A stretch of 64,000 nucleotides of DNA from Streptomyces griseoincarnatus (GTDB taxonomy: Bacteria > Actinomycetota > Actinomycetes > Streptomycetales > Streptomycetaceae), in the NCBI GenBank assembly GCA_014649575.1, contig BMTH01000003.1, positions 372,001 to 436,000 on the forward strand, given 5' to 3'. A program made the translations under genes and the position numbers. How positions within the stretch are numbered: position 1 is the first letter of the stretch; every line of letters starts with the position of its first letter. Positions 16,419-24,118 of the stretch are shown piece after piece. The notes below the pieces were generated by a model. That model made no database searches, was not told the DNA's origin, and saw only the letters and a list, made by a program, of their open reading frames with translations.

Positions 16419-17462
16419 ATGATGCACATCGTGCTGACCGACCTGTGGCCTCTGAGCTGGAGTATCGGCGTCTTCCTCCTGGCCACGGCGGTCACCGTGG
16501 TGTGCAGTATCCGGCTCGCCGGTGTGGGTGACACCCTCGCCGACCGCACCGGATGGGGCGAGGCCCTGTTCGGGGCCGTTCTGTTCGGGCTCGTGACGTC
16601 CCTCTCGGGCATCGTGATGACCGCCGTCAGTGCCGCCGCGGATCAGCCCGACCTCGCGTACAGCAACGCCGTGGGCGGTATCGCGGCGCAGACGGTCGCG
16701 CTCGTGGTCGCCGATGCCTTCCTGCGGAAGGTCAACCTCGAACACGCCGCCGCATCGGTGTCCAACATGCTCTTCGGGTGCCTGCTCATCGGCCTGTTGG
16801 GACTCGCTCTGATGGCAGCGTTCAGCCCGGCCGTCACCTTCCTGGGGCTGCACCCCGCCTCCGCGGTGATGGTGGCCCTCTACATCGGCGGCCTGCGCCT
16901 CATCAACAACTACGGCGCACCCATGTGGCGAGCGGTGCGAACGGAGGACACACTTCCCGACGTGCCGGAGGAAGACACCCAGGGACTGGCCCGGCACACG
17001 ACCTCGCGGCTGTGGACCGAGTTCGCGGCCGTCGCGGTCCTCGTCATGGTCGGAGGCTGGGCGGTGGCCCGCGCGGCCGAGGGCATCGTGGAGCACACGG
17101 ACCTGAACGCCGGCCTTGTGGGCGCCGTGTTCATGGGCCTTGTCAACGCCCTGCCGGAGACCGTCACGTCCATCGCCGCCGTCCGGCGCGGAGCCGTCAC
17201 CCTGGCCGTCGCCGCCATCATCGGCGGCAACTGCCTGGACGCGCTCAACCTGGTCGTCGGCGACGCCGCCTACCGAGGCGGGTCCCTGTTCCACGCCGCC
17301 GACCCGGACGAACTTTTCCTCACCAGCGGAGCGATGGTGATGACTGCGGTGCTGCTCGGTGGCCTTCTCGTCCGCCAGAGGCGCGGCTGGCTCAAGATCG
17401 GCTTCGACGGCGTCCTCCTCGTCGCCCTCTACGCGAGCATCGTCGCCGTGCTCGCTGTATGA
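16419..17462 (+). CDS. CaCA-type Na+/Ca2+ exchanger-like membrane protein
   Basis: Codes for 347 residues with about ten membrane helices. Two alpha repeats are visible in opposite halves: GLVTSLSGIVMTAVSAA with NAVGGIAAQT near residues 55-90, and GLVNALPETVTSIAAVRRG with IIGGNCLDALN near 238-275. The second has the typical Pro-Glu of cation/Ca2+ exchangers; the first has Ser-Gly at that position, so the ion-binding site is not canonical. The start may be ATG 16419 or GTG 16431, the latter with AAGGA at better spacing. It stands alone before the DUF1330/DUF5994 cluster. Confidence 0.82.
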   Translation: MMHIVLTDLWPLSWSIGVFLLATAVTVVCSIRLAGVGDTLADRTGWGEALFGAVLFGLVTSLSGIVMTAVSAAADQPDLAYSNAVGGIAAQTVALVVADAFLRKVNLEHAAASVSNMLFGCLLIGLLGLALMAAFSPAVTFLGLHPASAVMVALYIGGLRLINNYGAPMWRAVRTEDTLPDVPEEDTQGLARHTTSRLWTEFAAVAVLVMVGGWAVARAAEGIVEHTDLNAGLVGAVFMGLVNALPETVTSIAAVRRGAVTLAVAAIIGGNCLDALNLVVGDAAYRGGSLFHAADPDELFLTSGAMVMTAVLLGGLLVRQRRGWLKIGFDGVLLVALYASIVAVLAV

Positions 17463-17658
17463 GCAGCCGCCTGGCGCAGGCGTGGGCGGCGCTTCCGGGC
17501 GGGCCACTGCGCCGCGGCGGCCGCGACGAGGAGAGCCATGTCGATGAACGTGGCCGTGAAGGCGCCGCCTCCGCCCTCATCCTCCGCGACTGCGCAGGAT
17601 GCCCGGTCGCCGATGCAACGTCGTGGGGGCGAGGCGGGCGGGCCGGTCGGGAGGGGGG

Positions 17659-18036
17659 TCAGTCCCTGCCGGGTCGCGTCCAGGGTGCGGTCGGCTGGAG
17701 CACGGCCTCGGCCAGGGCTTGGCTCCGAAGCGCCGTGATCCTTTGGTACTCGGGGTCGGACACCATACGGCTGAACGCCTCCCGGCTGGGATAACGGACA
17801 AGCAGCACGGCGTCCCACGCCTGCCCGTCTTCGGCGACCAGCGGTGTGCCGCCGTCACCGGCGTAGAGCAGCTCGCCGCCGTACCGCTGCAGGAAGGGCG
17901 CGGCTCGGCGGGAGTACTCCTGGTACGAGTCACGGCCGCCGGGTGCGAAACGCAGCAGGTTGAGCATGACGACGGGCTCGTCCGGGGCGTGTGCGCGCAG
18001 TGCCGCGAGCGCGGCTCCCGAGGGGTCGACAGCCAT
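17659..18036 (-). CDS. DUF1330 family protein
   Basis: Codes for 125 residues; start chosen at 18034-18036 because GGGAGG lies 5 bases upstream. It has a ferredoxin-like dimeric alpha-beta fold pattern: PVVMLNLLRFAPGG, YQEYSRRAAPFL, GGELLYAGDG, WDAVLLVRYPSREAFSRMVSDPEYQ. These are the signatures of DUF1330/EthD-like small proteins, whose reactions are mostly unknown. It is transcribed away from the truncated DUF5994 gene. Confidence 0.85.
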   Translation of the reverse strand: MAVDPSGAALAALRAHAPDEPVVMLNLLRFAPGGRDSYQEYSRRAAPFLQRYGGELLYAGDGGTPLVAEDGQAWDAVLLVRYPSREAFSRMVSDPEYQRITALRSQALAEAVLQPTAPWTRPGRD

Positions 18037-18099
18037 GGAGGCCTCCCGGTCTTCGAGGGCCGGCACGGGCAGCGGATGGCTCGGTCCCGCAACGCGCCG

Positions 18100-18474
18100 G
18101 TGGACGACAGAAGGCTAGAGGAAAGAGCTCCCGCTGCATACCATCCAGTCGGTACGACGGTCGTCCCTGTTGCTCCTGTCGGCGACTCGGGGCGTGCAGA
18201 GCCTATCGACGGCCGTGTCGTCCAGATCGACTCCTTCCCGATCGGAGACGACACCGTCCTCATCACGCGGGGCGGCAATGATCTCTTCTCGCTGCTGGTG
18301 GTTCCGCCGCACACCGCGGCCGACGCGGCGCGCGCGGCCATGGCCGCGGCCGTGCGCGCCGGCAGTCAGACGTCGGCGGAGCAGATCCTCATCGACACCG
18401 GCACGGAGCGTGTGGGCCTGGGGCATGCCCCCCAGTCAGCTCTACGCCACGGCCGCCATGAGCCGGGCCGCTGA
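18100..18474 (+). pseudogene. N-terminally truncated DUF5994 copy
   Basis: This frame reads through to a TGA at 18472-18474. Its middle part (RVVQIDSFPIGDDTVLITRG, FSLLVVPPHTAADAARAAMAAAV) aligns with the C-terminal half of the three intact DUF5994 proteins nearby, including the LLVVPP core and the Ala-rich helix. The N-terminal half with the WWPRSRDL motif is missing and replaced by unrelated residues. The only start is a GTG at 18100 without a ribosome site. Its end overlaps the next DUF5994 gene, on the other strand, by 33 bases. Confidence 0.6.
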
Positions 18475-18843
18475 CGACGCGCTCGTAGGGGGCGGCACCA
18501 CGAGGAGATCCCAACGGCCCGCGGTGTAGGACTGCAGCAGGATCCTGTGCGGGTTGAGCACCTCGGTGAAACGGTCGACCGCCACGTCGTGACCGTTGAC
18601 GACTACCACGCCGTGCGGGACAGGCTGCCAGTGCCGGGGATTGACGGCCACGTGGGTGAGCCGGCCCCACAGCGGATCGATCACGTCGGCCAGTTCGCCG
18701 AGTTCTCGTGCCAGGTCGCGGGTCCGTGGCCACCAGGCGCCGTCCGGACGGCCGAAGCGGCTGGCGGATCCGAGGACGAGGCGCGCGGCACGTGGTCGGA
18801 ACGGTGCTGCGTGCGGACGGAGCTGGGTGGTGTCCATGATCAT
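18442..18843 (-). CDS. DUF5994 family protein (copy B)
   Basis: Codes for 133 residues. Key family features: PDGAWWPRTRDLARELGELADVIDPLWG near residue 34, VNPRHWQPVP, then RWDLLVVPPPTSASSAARLMAAV at the end. It lacks the last 50-60 residues seen in copies C and D. DUF5994 is a small actinobacterial family of unknown function, probably a single cytoplasmic alpha-beta domain with no membrane segment. A 28-base element shared with other copies lies about 95 bases upstream. Confidence 0.82.
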   Translation of the reverse strand: MIMDTTQLRPHAAPFRPRAARLVLGSASRFGRPDGAWWPRTRDLARELGELADVIDPLWGRLTHVAVNPRHWQPVPHGVVVVNGHDVAVDRFTEVLNPHRILLQSYTAGRWDLLVVPPPTSASSAARLMAAVA

Positions 18844-18935
18844 GAGGAAAAAGCCTGACTGCGGGCCTGCGTCGACTGACGGAGCGCCCGGTGGTGGGTG
18901 AGCGAGGACGGGACCGGCGGCGCCGGTGCACGAAA

Positions 18936-18963
18936 GCCCTCGGCATCCTCAGGCTACTCCTCG
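18936..18963 (-). promoter_or_regulatory. Element shared by DUF5994 genes, site B
   Basis: Read on the minus strand this is GAGGAGTAGCCTGAGG followed by a CCGAGGGC block. 25 of 28 bases match site D (21939-21966), and it resembles site C (19035-19061) around TAGNCTG. TAGCCT could be a -10 box 108 bases before the copy B start; no clear -35 is visible. Confidence 0.45.
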
Positions 18964-19034
18964 ACGAGCCCCGACAAGAGGCTTCGGCCTCATCGGCCGG
19001 ACTGCCCCCGGCGTACGGCCTGCTCGGGCGCCGT

Positions 19035-19061
19035 GAAGAGTAGGCTGGAGGAACCGGGGAC
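19035..19061 (+). promoter_or_regulatory. Element shared by DUF5994 genes, site C
   Basis: GAAGAGTAGGCTGGAGG plus a CCGGGGAC block, in the orientation of copy C and 105 bases before its start. The core GARGAGTAGNCTG is the same as in sites B and D. Confidence 0.45.
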
Positions 19062-19151
19062 ACTCCGCGCACGGACATTCGCGCCTGTGCCGTCCCTCGG
19101 TGATCGAATACGCCGGGTCGGCTCAGGCCCGCCCGGGGCAGGGTTCGCGTC

Positions 19152-19742
19152 ATGACTGCGACCGTCTCTCCTCCGACGACCTCTGAAGACCGGCGTCCCA
19201 CGTCCGCCGTACGTCTGTCGCTCGCTCCCGCCGGTTCGGCACCGCTCCTGCTGGACGGAGCCTGGTGGCCGCGCTCGCGTGATCTCGCCGCCGAACTGCC
19301 GGCCCTGGCGGCCGTTCTCGATCCGCTGTGGGGGCGGATCACCCGGGTCACGGTGAATCCCGCCCAGTGGCCGGCCGTCCCGCGCAAGGTGCCTGTCGCC
19401 GGTCATGTGGTGAAGGTGGGTTGGTTCCGCTTCGAGCAGGACGAGCACGAGTTGCTGCTGCTCTCCTACCACGTGGGCCGCTGGAACCTGCTGGTCGTTC
19501 CCCCGCAGATGCCTCCGGCCGCGGCCGCCTGGCTGATGGCCGCCGCGAGCGACCCGCGCCGGGCGGTGACCGCGAGCAGCCTGCTGGCGGATGCCGCGCG
19601 TCTGACGGTGACCGCCGAGGCCGACCGCACCAGGGAAGCGGTGTGGGAGTCCGAAGGTGGACATGGAGCCGATGCTTTCGTCACTTCTCCATGGCTTCGC
19701 GTCGCCGCCGCCGCGCCGGAGGACCGGCCGGAAAGGGCGTGA
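19152..19742 (+). CDS. DUF5994 family protein (copy C, full length)
   Basis: Codes for 196 residues. The order of motifs is LLLDGAWWPRSRDLAAELPALAAVLDPLWGRI (about 33-64), VTVNPAQWPAVPRKV, VVKVGWFRF, LLLLSYHVGRWNLLVVPPQ and an Ala-rich helix, then a C-terminal helix (SSLLADAARLTVTAEADR). It is the longest copy and a good reference for the family here. A small membrane-protein gene starts 5 bases after its stop, so the two are probably one transcript. Confidence 0.87.
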   Translation: MTATVSPPTTSEDRRPTSAVRLSLAPAGSAPLLLDGAWWPRSRDLAAELPALAAVLDPLWGRITRVTVNPAQWPAVPRKVPVAGHVVKVGWFRFEQDEHELLLLSYHVGRWNLLVVPPQMPPAAAAWLMAAASDPRRAVTASSLLADAARLTVTAEADRTREAVWESEGGHGADAFVTSPWLRVAAAAPEDRPERA

Positions 19743-19747
19743 GGACC

Positions 19748-20068
19748 ATGGACATCCTGGTGACGGTGATCGTGCTGCTGGCGGTGATCGCGGCAGGCGC
19801 GTTCCTCATCCGCCGGCTGAACGCTCAGCACGGGGACAGGAGCGCCGCCTTCCACTACGACCGCGGCGGTGTGGTCGCACCGGATCAGAAGACCAACGAC
19901 GGGCCGGTCGCACGCAGCCGGTCCCCCGTCGCGAACGACGCCGACGAGCGCCGGGGCCCCCGGTACGGCGCACGCGGACGGCTGCGCCCTGGACGCCGTA
20001 CCCACGACACCCCTAGGCGCGGACGCGGGTCCGTCGGAGCGGGGCGCCAGCGTCGTGGAGGCTGGTGA
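19748..20068 (+). CDS. Small single-span membrane protein
   Basis: Codes for 106 residues; GTGAGGACC precedes the ATG at 19748. One membrane helix at the N-terminus (ILVTVIVLLAVIAAGAFLI), then a basic cytoplasmic tail starting RRLNAQHGDRSAAFHYDR. This resembles the DUF6479-type small Streptomyces proteins, an uncertain match. The last 56 bases overlap the end of the convergent desaturase gene, so the tail may be longer than in relatives. Confidence 0.62.
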   Translation: MDILVTVIVLLAVIAAGAFLIRRLNAQHGDRSAAFHYDRGGVVAPDQKTNDGPVARSRSPVANDADERRGPRYGARGRLRPGRRTHDTPRRGRGSVGAGRQRRGGW

Positions 20069-21053
20069 GCGCCAGCCGGTAGGAGGCGACCAGGCCCGTC
20101 TCCGCGTAGTCCACGCCCAGGTCCCGGCAGTACCGCCGGACGATGGCGCGGGCCTTGCGCAGGTTGGGGCTGGGCATGCTCGGGAACAGGTGGTGCTCGA
20201 TCTGGTGGTTCAGGCCACCGAGCGCCAGGTCGGTGAACCGGCCCCCGTTGACGTTGCGCGAGGTGAGCACCTGGCGGCGGAGGAAGTCGGGGCGGTCGTC
20301 GGCCGACAGGATCGGCATCCCCTTGTGGTTGGGTGCGAAGGCCGAACCGAGGTAGACGCCGAACAGGCACTGGTGGACGGCGAGGAAGGCGAACGCCATA
20401 CCGGGCGGCAACACCCAGAACAGAGCGGTCAGGTAGACGGCGCAGTGCGCGAGCAGCAGCGTTCCGTCGAGCGCGCGGCGCTTGAGCCGACGGTTGGCGA
20501 CGGCCCTGCCGCTCGCCACATGCAGGTTGAAGCCCTCCAGCGTGAGAAGGGGAAAGAAGATGAACGCCTGCCAGCGGCCGAGCAGGCGGGGCAGTCCGGT
20601 GGCGGCGCGGGCCTGGTCCGGCGACCAGACGAGCAGGTCGGGTCCGATGTCGGGGTCGAGGTCCGCGGTGTTGGGATTGGCATGGTGACGGGTGTGCTTG
20701 TCCTGCCACCAGCCGTAACTCATGCCGATCGACGCGCCGGCGATCCGTCCGGACAGCTCGCTGGCTCGGCGGCGGCGGAACACCTGCCGGTGGGCCATGT
20801 CATGGGCGACCAGGGCGACTTGACCGTACATGACGGCCAAGAACGCGGCGATCGCCAGTGTCCACCAGGAGGCGCCGACGAGGACGAACGCGGCCCATCC
20901 GGCGGCGTAGAGCCCGGTCACCGCGGTGATCCGTAACGTGTAGTAGCCGGGGCGGCGCTCCAGCAGTCCGGCATCCGTGATCTTCTTCGACAGTCGGGCG
21001 AAGTCGCTGCCGGGAGTGTCGGAGCGCGTGGCGGTGGTGGTGGCCATGGTCAT
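20013..21053 (-). CDS. Membrane fatty-acid desaturase
   Basis: Codes for 346 residues. The three His boxes of diiron acyl desaturases are present: HDMAH near 87, HTRHH near 122 and QIEHH near 286, with four membrane helices in two pairs between them. It is in the front-end/linoleoyl-CoA desaturase-like branch and should introduce a double bond in acyl chains of membrane lipids, which adjusts fluidity. Its position among DUF5994 and phosphatase genes suggests a stress- or cold-linked role (inference). Confidence 0.93.
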   Translation of the reverse strand: MTMATTTATRSDTPGSDFARLSKKITDAGLLERRPGYYTLRITAVTGLYAAGWAAFVLVGASWWTLAIAAFLAVMYGQVALVAHDMAHRQVFRRRRASELSGRIAGASIGMSYGWWQDKHTRHHANPNTADLDPDIGPDLLVWSPDQARAATGLPRLLGRWQAFIFFPLLTLEGFNLHVASGRAVANRRLKRRALDGTLLLAHCAVYLTALFWVLPPGMAFAFLAVHQCLFGVYLGSAFAPNHKGMPILSADDRPDFLRRQVLTSRNVNGGRFTDLALGGLNHQIEHHLFPSMPSPNLRKARAIVRRYCRDLGVDYAETGLVASYRLALTSLHDAGAPLRRTRVRA

Positions 21054-21152
21054 GAGGACGTCTCTCTGAGAAGCGGACGGATGACTCGGGTCGGCCCCAG
21101 GGCGGGTTGGGCGCGGGGAGCGGGCGCGTACACGCAGGTGTCTGCGGTGGCC

Positions 21153-21662
21153 CTACCACCGAGGGGCGTGGGTTCCCCGCCCGGCGGGTCCCACCCGGCC
21201 GCGCGGCCCTGCCGCCGCCGTCGGAGCCGGGAGTCGGGCTTCTCCACCGGCGCCGGGCCGTCCGTCGTCCAGGGCGGTGGCCGTGAGGAGAGCGGCCGCT
21301 TCCTTCGTCGCCTCCGGCGGGATCACCTGCAGGTCCCAGCGGCCGAGCCCTGGGGAGAGCAGGACGACCCGGTCCGGGGCGTGCGGAGAGGCGGGGGCCT
21401 TGTGCAGACGTACGACCTGGTTGGCGACGAACATGCGCCCCGGCGCCGCCGACCAGGCCGCAGCGTCCACGGTGACGCCGGTGATGTCGCCCCACGCTCT
21501 CGGCAGCGCGGCGAGCATCTTCGGGAGCTGTGTCAGAAGATCGCGGGAGTAGGGCCACCACACCCCGTCGATCCGGCGCGGCAGCGCGCCGTGTGGCGCG
21601 AGACGCAGGCGTACGAGGGGCGGGGGCAGGGCGGACGGCGCGGTGGGGACTGTGGTGATCAC
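21153..21662 (-). CDS. DUF5994 family protein (copy D)
   Basis: Codes for 169 residues from GTG at 21660-21662. Motifs RRIDGVWWPYSRDLLTQLP, AWGDITGVTVDAAAWSAAP, RVVLLSPGLGRWDLQVIPPEATKEAAALL follow the order seen in copies B and C. The C-terminal 40 residues are Gly/Pro/Arg-rich and low in complexity. Upstream of the start the minus strand stays open (HELAAVVGEFFRQEQPG), so an earlier start is possible. It is 99 bases upstream of the desaturase gene on the same strand. Confidence 0.8.
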   Translation of the reverse strand: MITTVPTAPSALPPPLVRLRLAPHGALPRRIDGVWWPYSRDLLTQLPKMLAALPRAWGDITGVTVDAAAWSAAPGRMFVANQVVRLHKAPASPHAPDRVVLLSPGLGRWDLQVIPPEATKEAAALLTATALDDGRPGAGGEARLPAPTAAAGPRGRVGPAGRGTHAPRW

Positions 21663-22057
21663 GTGGGATCTTTCTGACGAGTTGGGTGCTGGCCGGTTCG
21701 GCGGGGCAGGCGGCCGGCGGCCCGCCTGCCCCGCCGGGGCAGCGCCGGACGTGGCCAGTGGGAACCAGGTGCTTGAGGTCGCGCCTGGCTGCTCTTGCCG
21801 GAAGAATTCGCCGACGACCGCCGCGAGTTCGTGGGAAGGGAGTCGGCGGGCGTGTGCGGGGCGGAGGGGGAGACCCTCCCGCGTGACGAACGCCGGTGGA
21901 TACCGGGGTGGAGCCGGTCCGCCACCGGCGTGCCTGATGCCCTCGGTCTCCTCAGACTACTCCTCGGTGTGTATGGGCGGTGTGACAGCAGGTCATCGGT
22001 TCCGTGGGAGCGGCGGGCGCCTCTGCGGCACTGGCTCGGACCGACGGCCACCACGTC
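21663..22057. other. Upstream region of DUF5994 copy D with shared element
   Basis: 395 bases without a convincing gene. It holds the third copy of the shared element at 21939-21966 (minus strand; GAGGAGTAGTCTGAGG then CCGAGGGC), about 280 bases before the copy D start. A minus-strand open frame (about 21700-21840) gives HELAAVVGEFFRQEQPG, which could be a small gene or an N-terminal extension of copy D, but no start with a ribosome site was found. Confidence 0.4.
21939..21966 (-). promoter_or_regulatory. Element shared by DUF5994 genes, site D
   Basis: Minus strand GAGGAGTAGTCTGAGG followed by a CCGAGGGC block; 25 of 28 bases equal to site B at 18936-18963. It lies about 280 bases before the copy D start at 21662. 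Confidence 0.45.
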
Positions 22058-23785
22058 TCAGGGCGGCGGCACGCGCAGGGCGAGCAGGGCCACGTCGTCG
22101 GTGCTGCCGGGCGGCAGGTGGGCGAGTATGTCTCCGCACAACGTGTCCAGCGGTTCGTGGGCGAGCGCGAGGGCGTGCCGGCGCAGCCGGTCCAGGCCCG
22201 TGCCGAGATCACTGCCCGGTGTCTCGACGAGCCCGTCCGTGTACAGCAGCAGGGTGGAGCCGGGCTTCAGGGGATGCGTGGCGTCCGGTCGGCCCGTGCC
22301 GCCGACGGGTCCGGTGCCGAGGAGCAATCCCTGGCCGGCTTCCAGATAGCACGCGGTGCCGTCCGGGGAGAGGAGCAGCGGAGGCGGGTGCCCCGCGCTG
22401 GCCCAGCGGAGCGTCCAGGGTCCCGTGTCCGGGTCGCCCTCGACGCGGGCGAGGATCAGGGTGGCCAGCGGGACGGTGGTGATGCTTGGCATGGCGTCGT
22501 CGAGGCGGTCGACGACGGCGCCGGGCGGTCCCGTGTGGTCCCAGGCCAGTGAACGCAGGATGCCGTGCAGTTGGGCCATGCCGGCCGCCGCGGTCAGGTC
22601 GTGGCCCACGACGTCACCGATGACCAGGGCGAGCGCACCGTCCTTCAGCATGAAGGCGTCGTACCAGTCCCCGCCGACCTGCGAGCCCGCAGGTGCGGGC
22701 TGGTAGCGGGCGGCCAGCTGGAGGTGCCCGGACCGGGGCAGCGGGGCGAGCAGGTTGCGCTGCATGGCCTCGGCGACGGCACGCTGACGGCCGTAGCGGC
22801 GGGTGTTGTCGATGACCATGCCGACCCGGCGGCCGACGTCACCCACCACCTCCAGGTCTCCTTGGTCGAAGGGATGCGCCGGGTCGGTGCGCACCACCGT
22901 CAGCGCCCCGGTGACCCGGTCCCGGGCGCCGAGCGGCACCGTGACGGCGGAGCTTGCGCCCACCGCAGCCAGGAAGCCACTGTGGAGAGCCGCAAGAAGA
23001 GGATGCCCGGCGGTCGGGGTGACGGCAGCCACCCGCTCCTGGAGTACGGATCCGCCCCCGGTCAGCACCCGCTCCAGTGGCGAGTCCTCCCCCGCACCGG
23101 CCTCCTCGGGGGCAGGCGCGCGCCGGCCCTGGAATCCGGCGTCCCGTCCCTCTGGGCCGGTCACCGCCACCCGGTGGACCTCGCCGGAACCGGTCCGCAG
23201 GTCCACCGCCGCCCAGTCGGCCAGACGGGGCACGAGCAGGCGCACCAGGCGGGCCAGCGCCTCGTCGGTCTCCAGGGTCTGCCCCAGGACGTCCGTGATC
23301 TCCGCGACCAGGGACAGCCGCTCGTTGAGGTCCTCCAGGGCGCGTGTGCGTGCCGTTCGCTCCCGGTAGATGCGGCGGTCCCCGGTGGCGTCCGTGAACA
23401 GCAGTGCCATGCCCGTGACGGAGCCGTCAGCCGTCAAGGGGGACGCGGACCAGGAGACAGCCAGCAGGCGACCGTCATCCCGCAGATATGTGCCACCCTC
23501 CCCTTGCGCGTCCTTCCCCTCGGCCAGCGCGTGGAGCAGGGGGCACCGGTCCCGCGGCACCTTGTTGCCGTCCGCGTCCCGGTGCAGCAGATCGTGTGCG
23601 TCGGCGCCCCGCATCGCCGCGGTCGTGCGGCCCAGCAGCCGCTCGGCCGCCGGGTTCGCGGCGATCACGCGTCCGGCTGTGTCCAGCACCAGCAGCGCCG
23701 TGCCCAGCTGCTCGACGACCTGCCGCCAGAAACCCGGCTCACCCGCCGGCCACCGCCCCACGTCATCACCCACCGCATCTCGCAC
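22058..23785 (-). CDS. PAS-GAF-PP2C (SpoIIE-type) serine phosphatase
   Basis: Codes for 575 residues. GTG at 23783-23785 is chosen because GGAGGG sits just upstream. A PAS domain (about 15-130: LGTALLVLDTAGRVIAANPAAERLLG), a GAF domain (about 175-330: VPRLADWAAVDLRTG, SAVTVPLGARDRVTGALTV), then a PPM/SpoIIE phosphatase domain (about 345-575) with the metal-binding motifs GGDWYDAF, VIGDVVGHDLTAAA and STDDVALLALRVP. In Streptomyces such proteins control anti-anti-sigma factors in stress responses. No anti-sigma gene is adjacent, so its target must lie elsewhere. Confidence 0.93.
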   Translation of the reverse strand: MRDAVGDDVGRWPAGEPGFWRQVVEQLGTALLVLDTAGRVIAANPAAERLLGRTTAAMRGADAHDLLHRDADGNKVPRDRCPLLHALAEGKDAQGEGGTYLRDDGRLLAVSWSASPLTADGSVTGMALLFTDATGDRRIYRERTARTRALEDLNERLSLVAEITDVLGQTLETDEALARLVRLLVPRLADWAAVDLRTGSGEVHRVAVTGPEGRDAGFQGRRAPAPEEAGAGEDSPLERVLTGGGSVLQERVAAVTPTAGHPLLAALHSGFLAAVGASSAVTVPLGARDRVTGALTVVRTDPAHPFDQGDLEVVGDVGRRVGMVIDNTRRYGRQRAVAEAMQRNLLAPLPRSGHLQLAARYQPAPAGSQVGGDWYDAFMLKDGALALVIGDVVGHDLTAAAGMAQLHGILRSLAWDHTGPPGAVVDRLDDAMPSITTVPLATLILARVEGDPDTGPWTLRWASAGHPPPLLLSPDGTACYLEAGQGLLLGTGPVGGTGRPDATHPLKPGSTLLLYTDGLVETPGSDLGTGLDRLRRHALALAHEPLDTLCGDILAHLPPGSTDDVALLALRVPPP

Positions 23786-24118
23786 GGACCCTCCAGAGGC
23801 TGCCTTCCCGTCGATGGTGCTCCGACGCGGTCCTGCTCGCACGGCATCGGGGCGGTCGGCGCATACCGCGCGGCACGGCCCACGGGCCGGCCCGGAGTGT
23901 CCGGACCAGGGGCAGTCGTCATCCCGCCCGTCTGTCCGGACGCCGCGTCTTCCGGGCGGTCGGTCGGCTTGTCTCCGGCGAGCCGTTCGGCGAGCTGGGC
24001 GAGATCCTTCTCGACCTCGGCGGGAGTGTGCTCCGGCCGCAGAACCCACAGCTGACCGGCGATGATCGCCGCGTGGTCGAGGTAGCGGCCCTGGTCGTCG
24101 GCCTGGGTGAGCAGGCCT
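23786..24118 (-). pseudogene. Fragment of a phage/plasmid-type protein
   Basis: A minus-strand frame without start reads LLTQADDQGRYLDHAAIIAG, WVLRPEHTPAEVEKDLAQLAERLAG from about 24115 down to 23960. This looks like the N-terminal part of small actinomycete mobile-element proteins that sit near replication and integrase genes (recalled, not searched). It begins exactly where the integrase fragment on the other strand begins, as if two pieces of an element were joined back to back. Confidence 0.45.
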
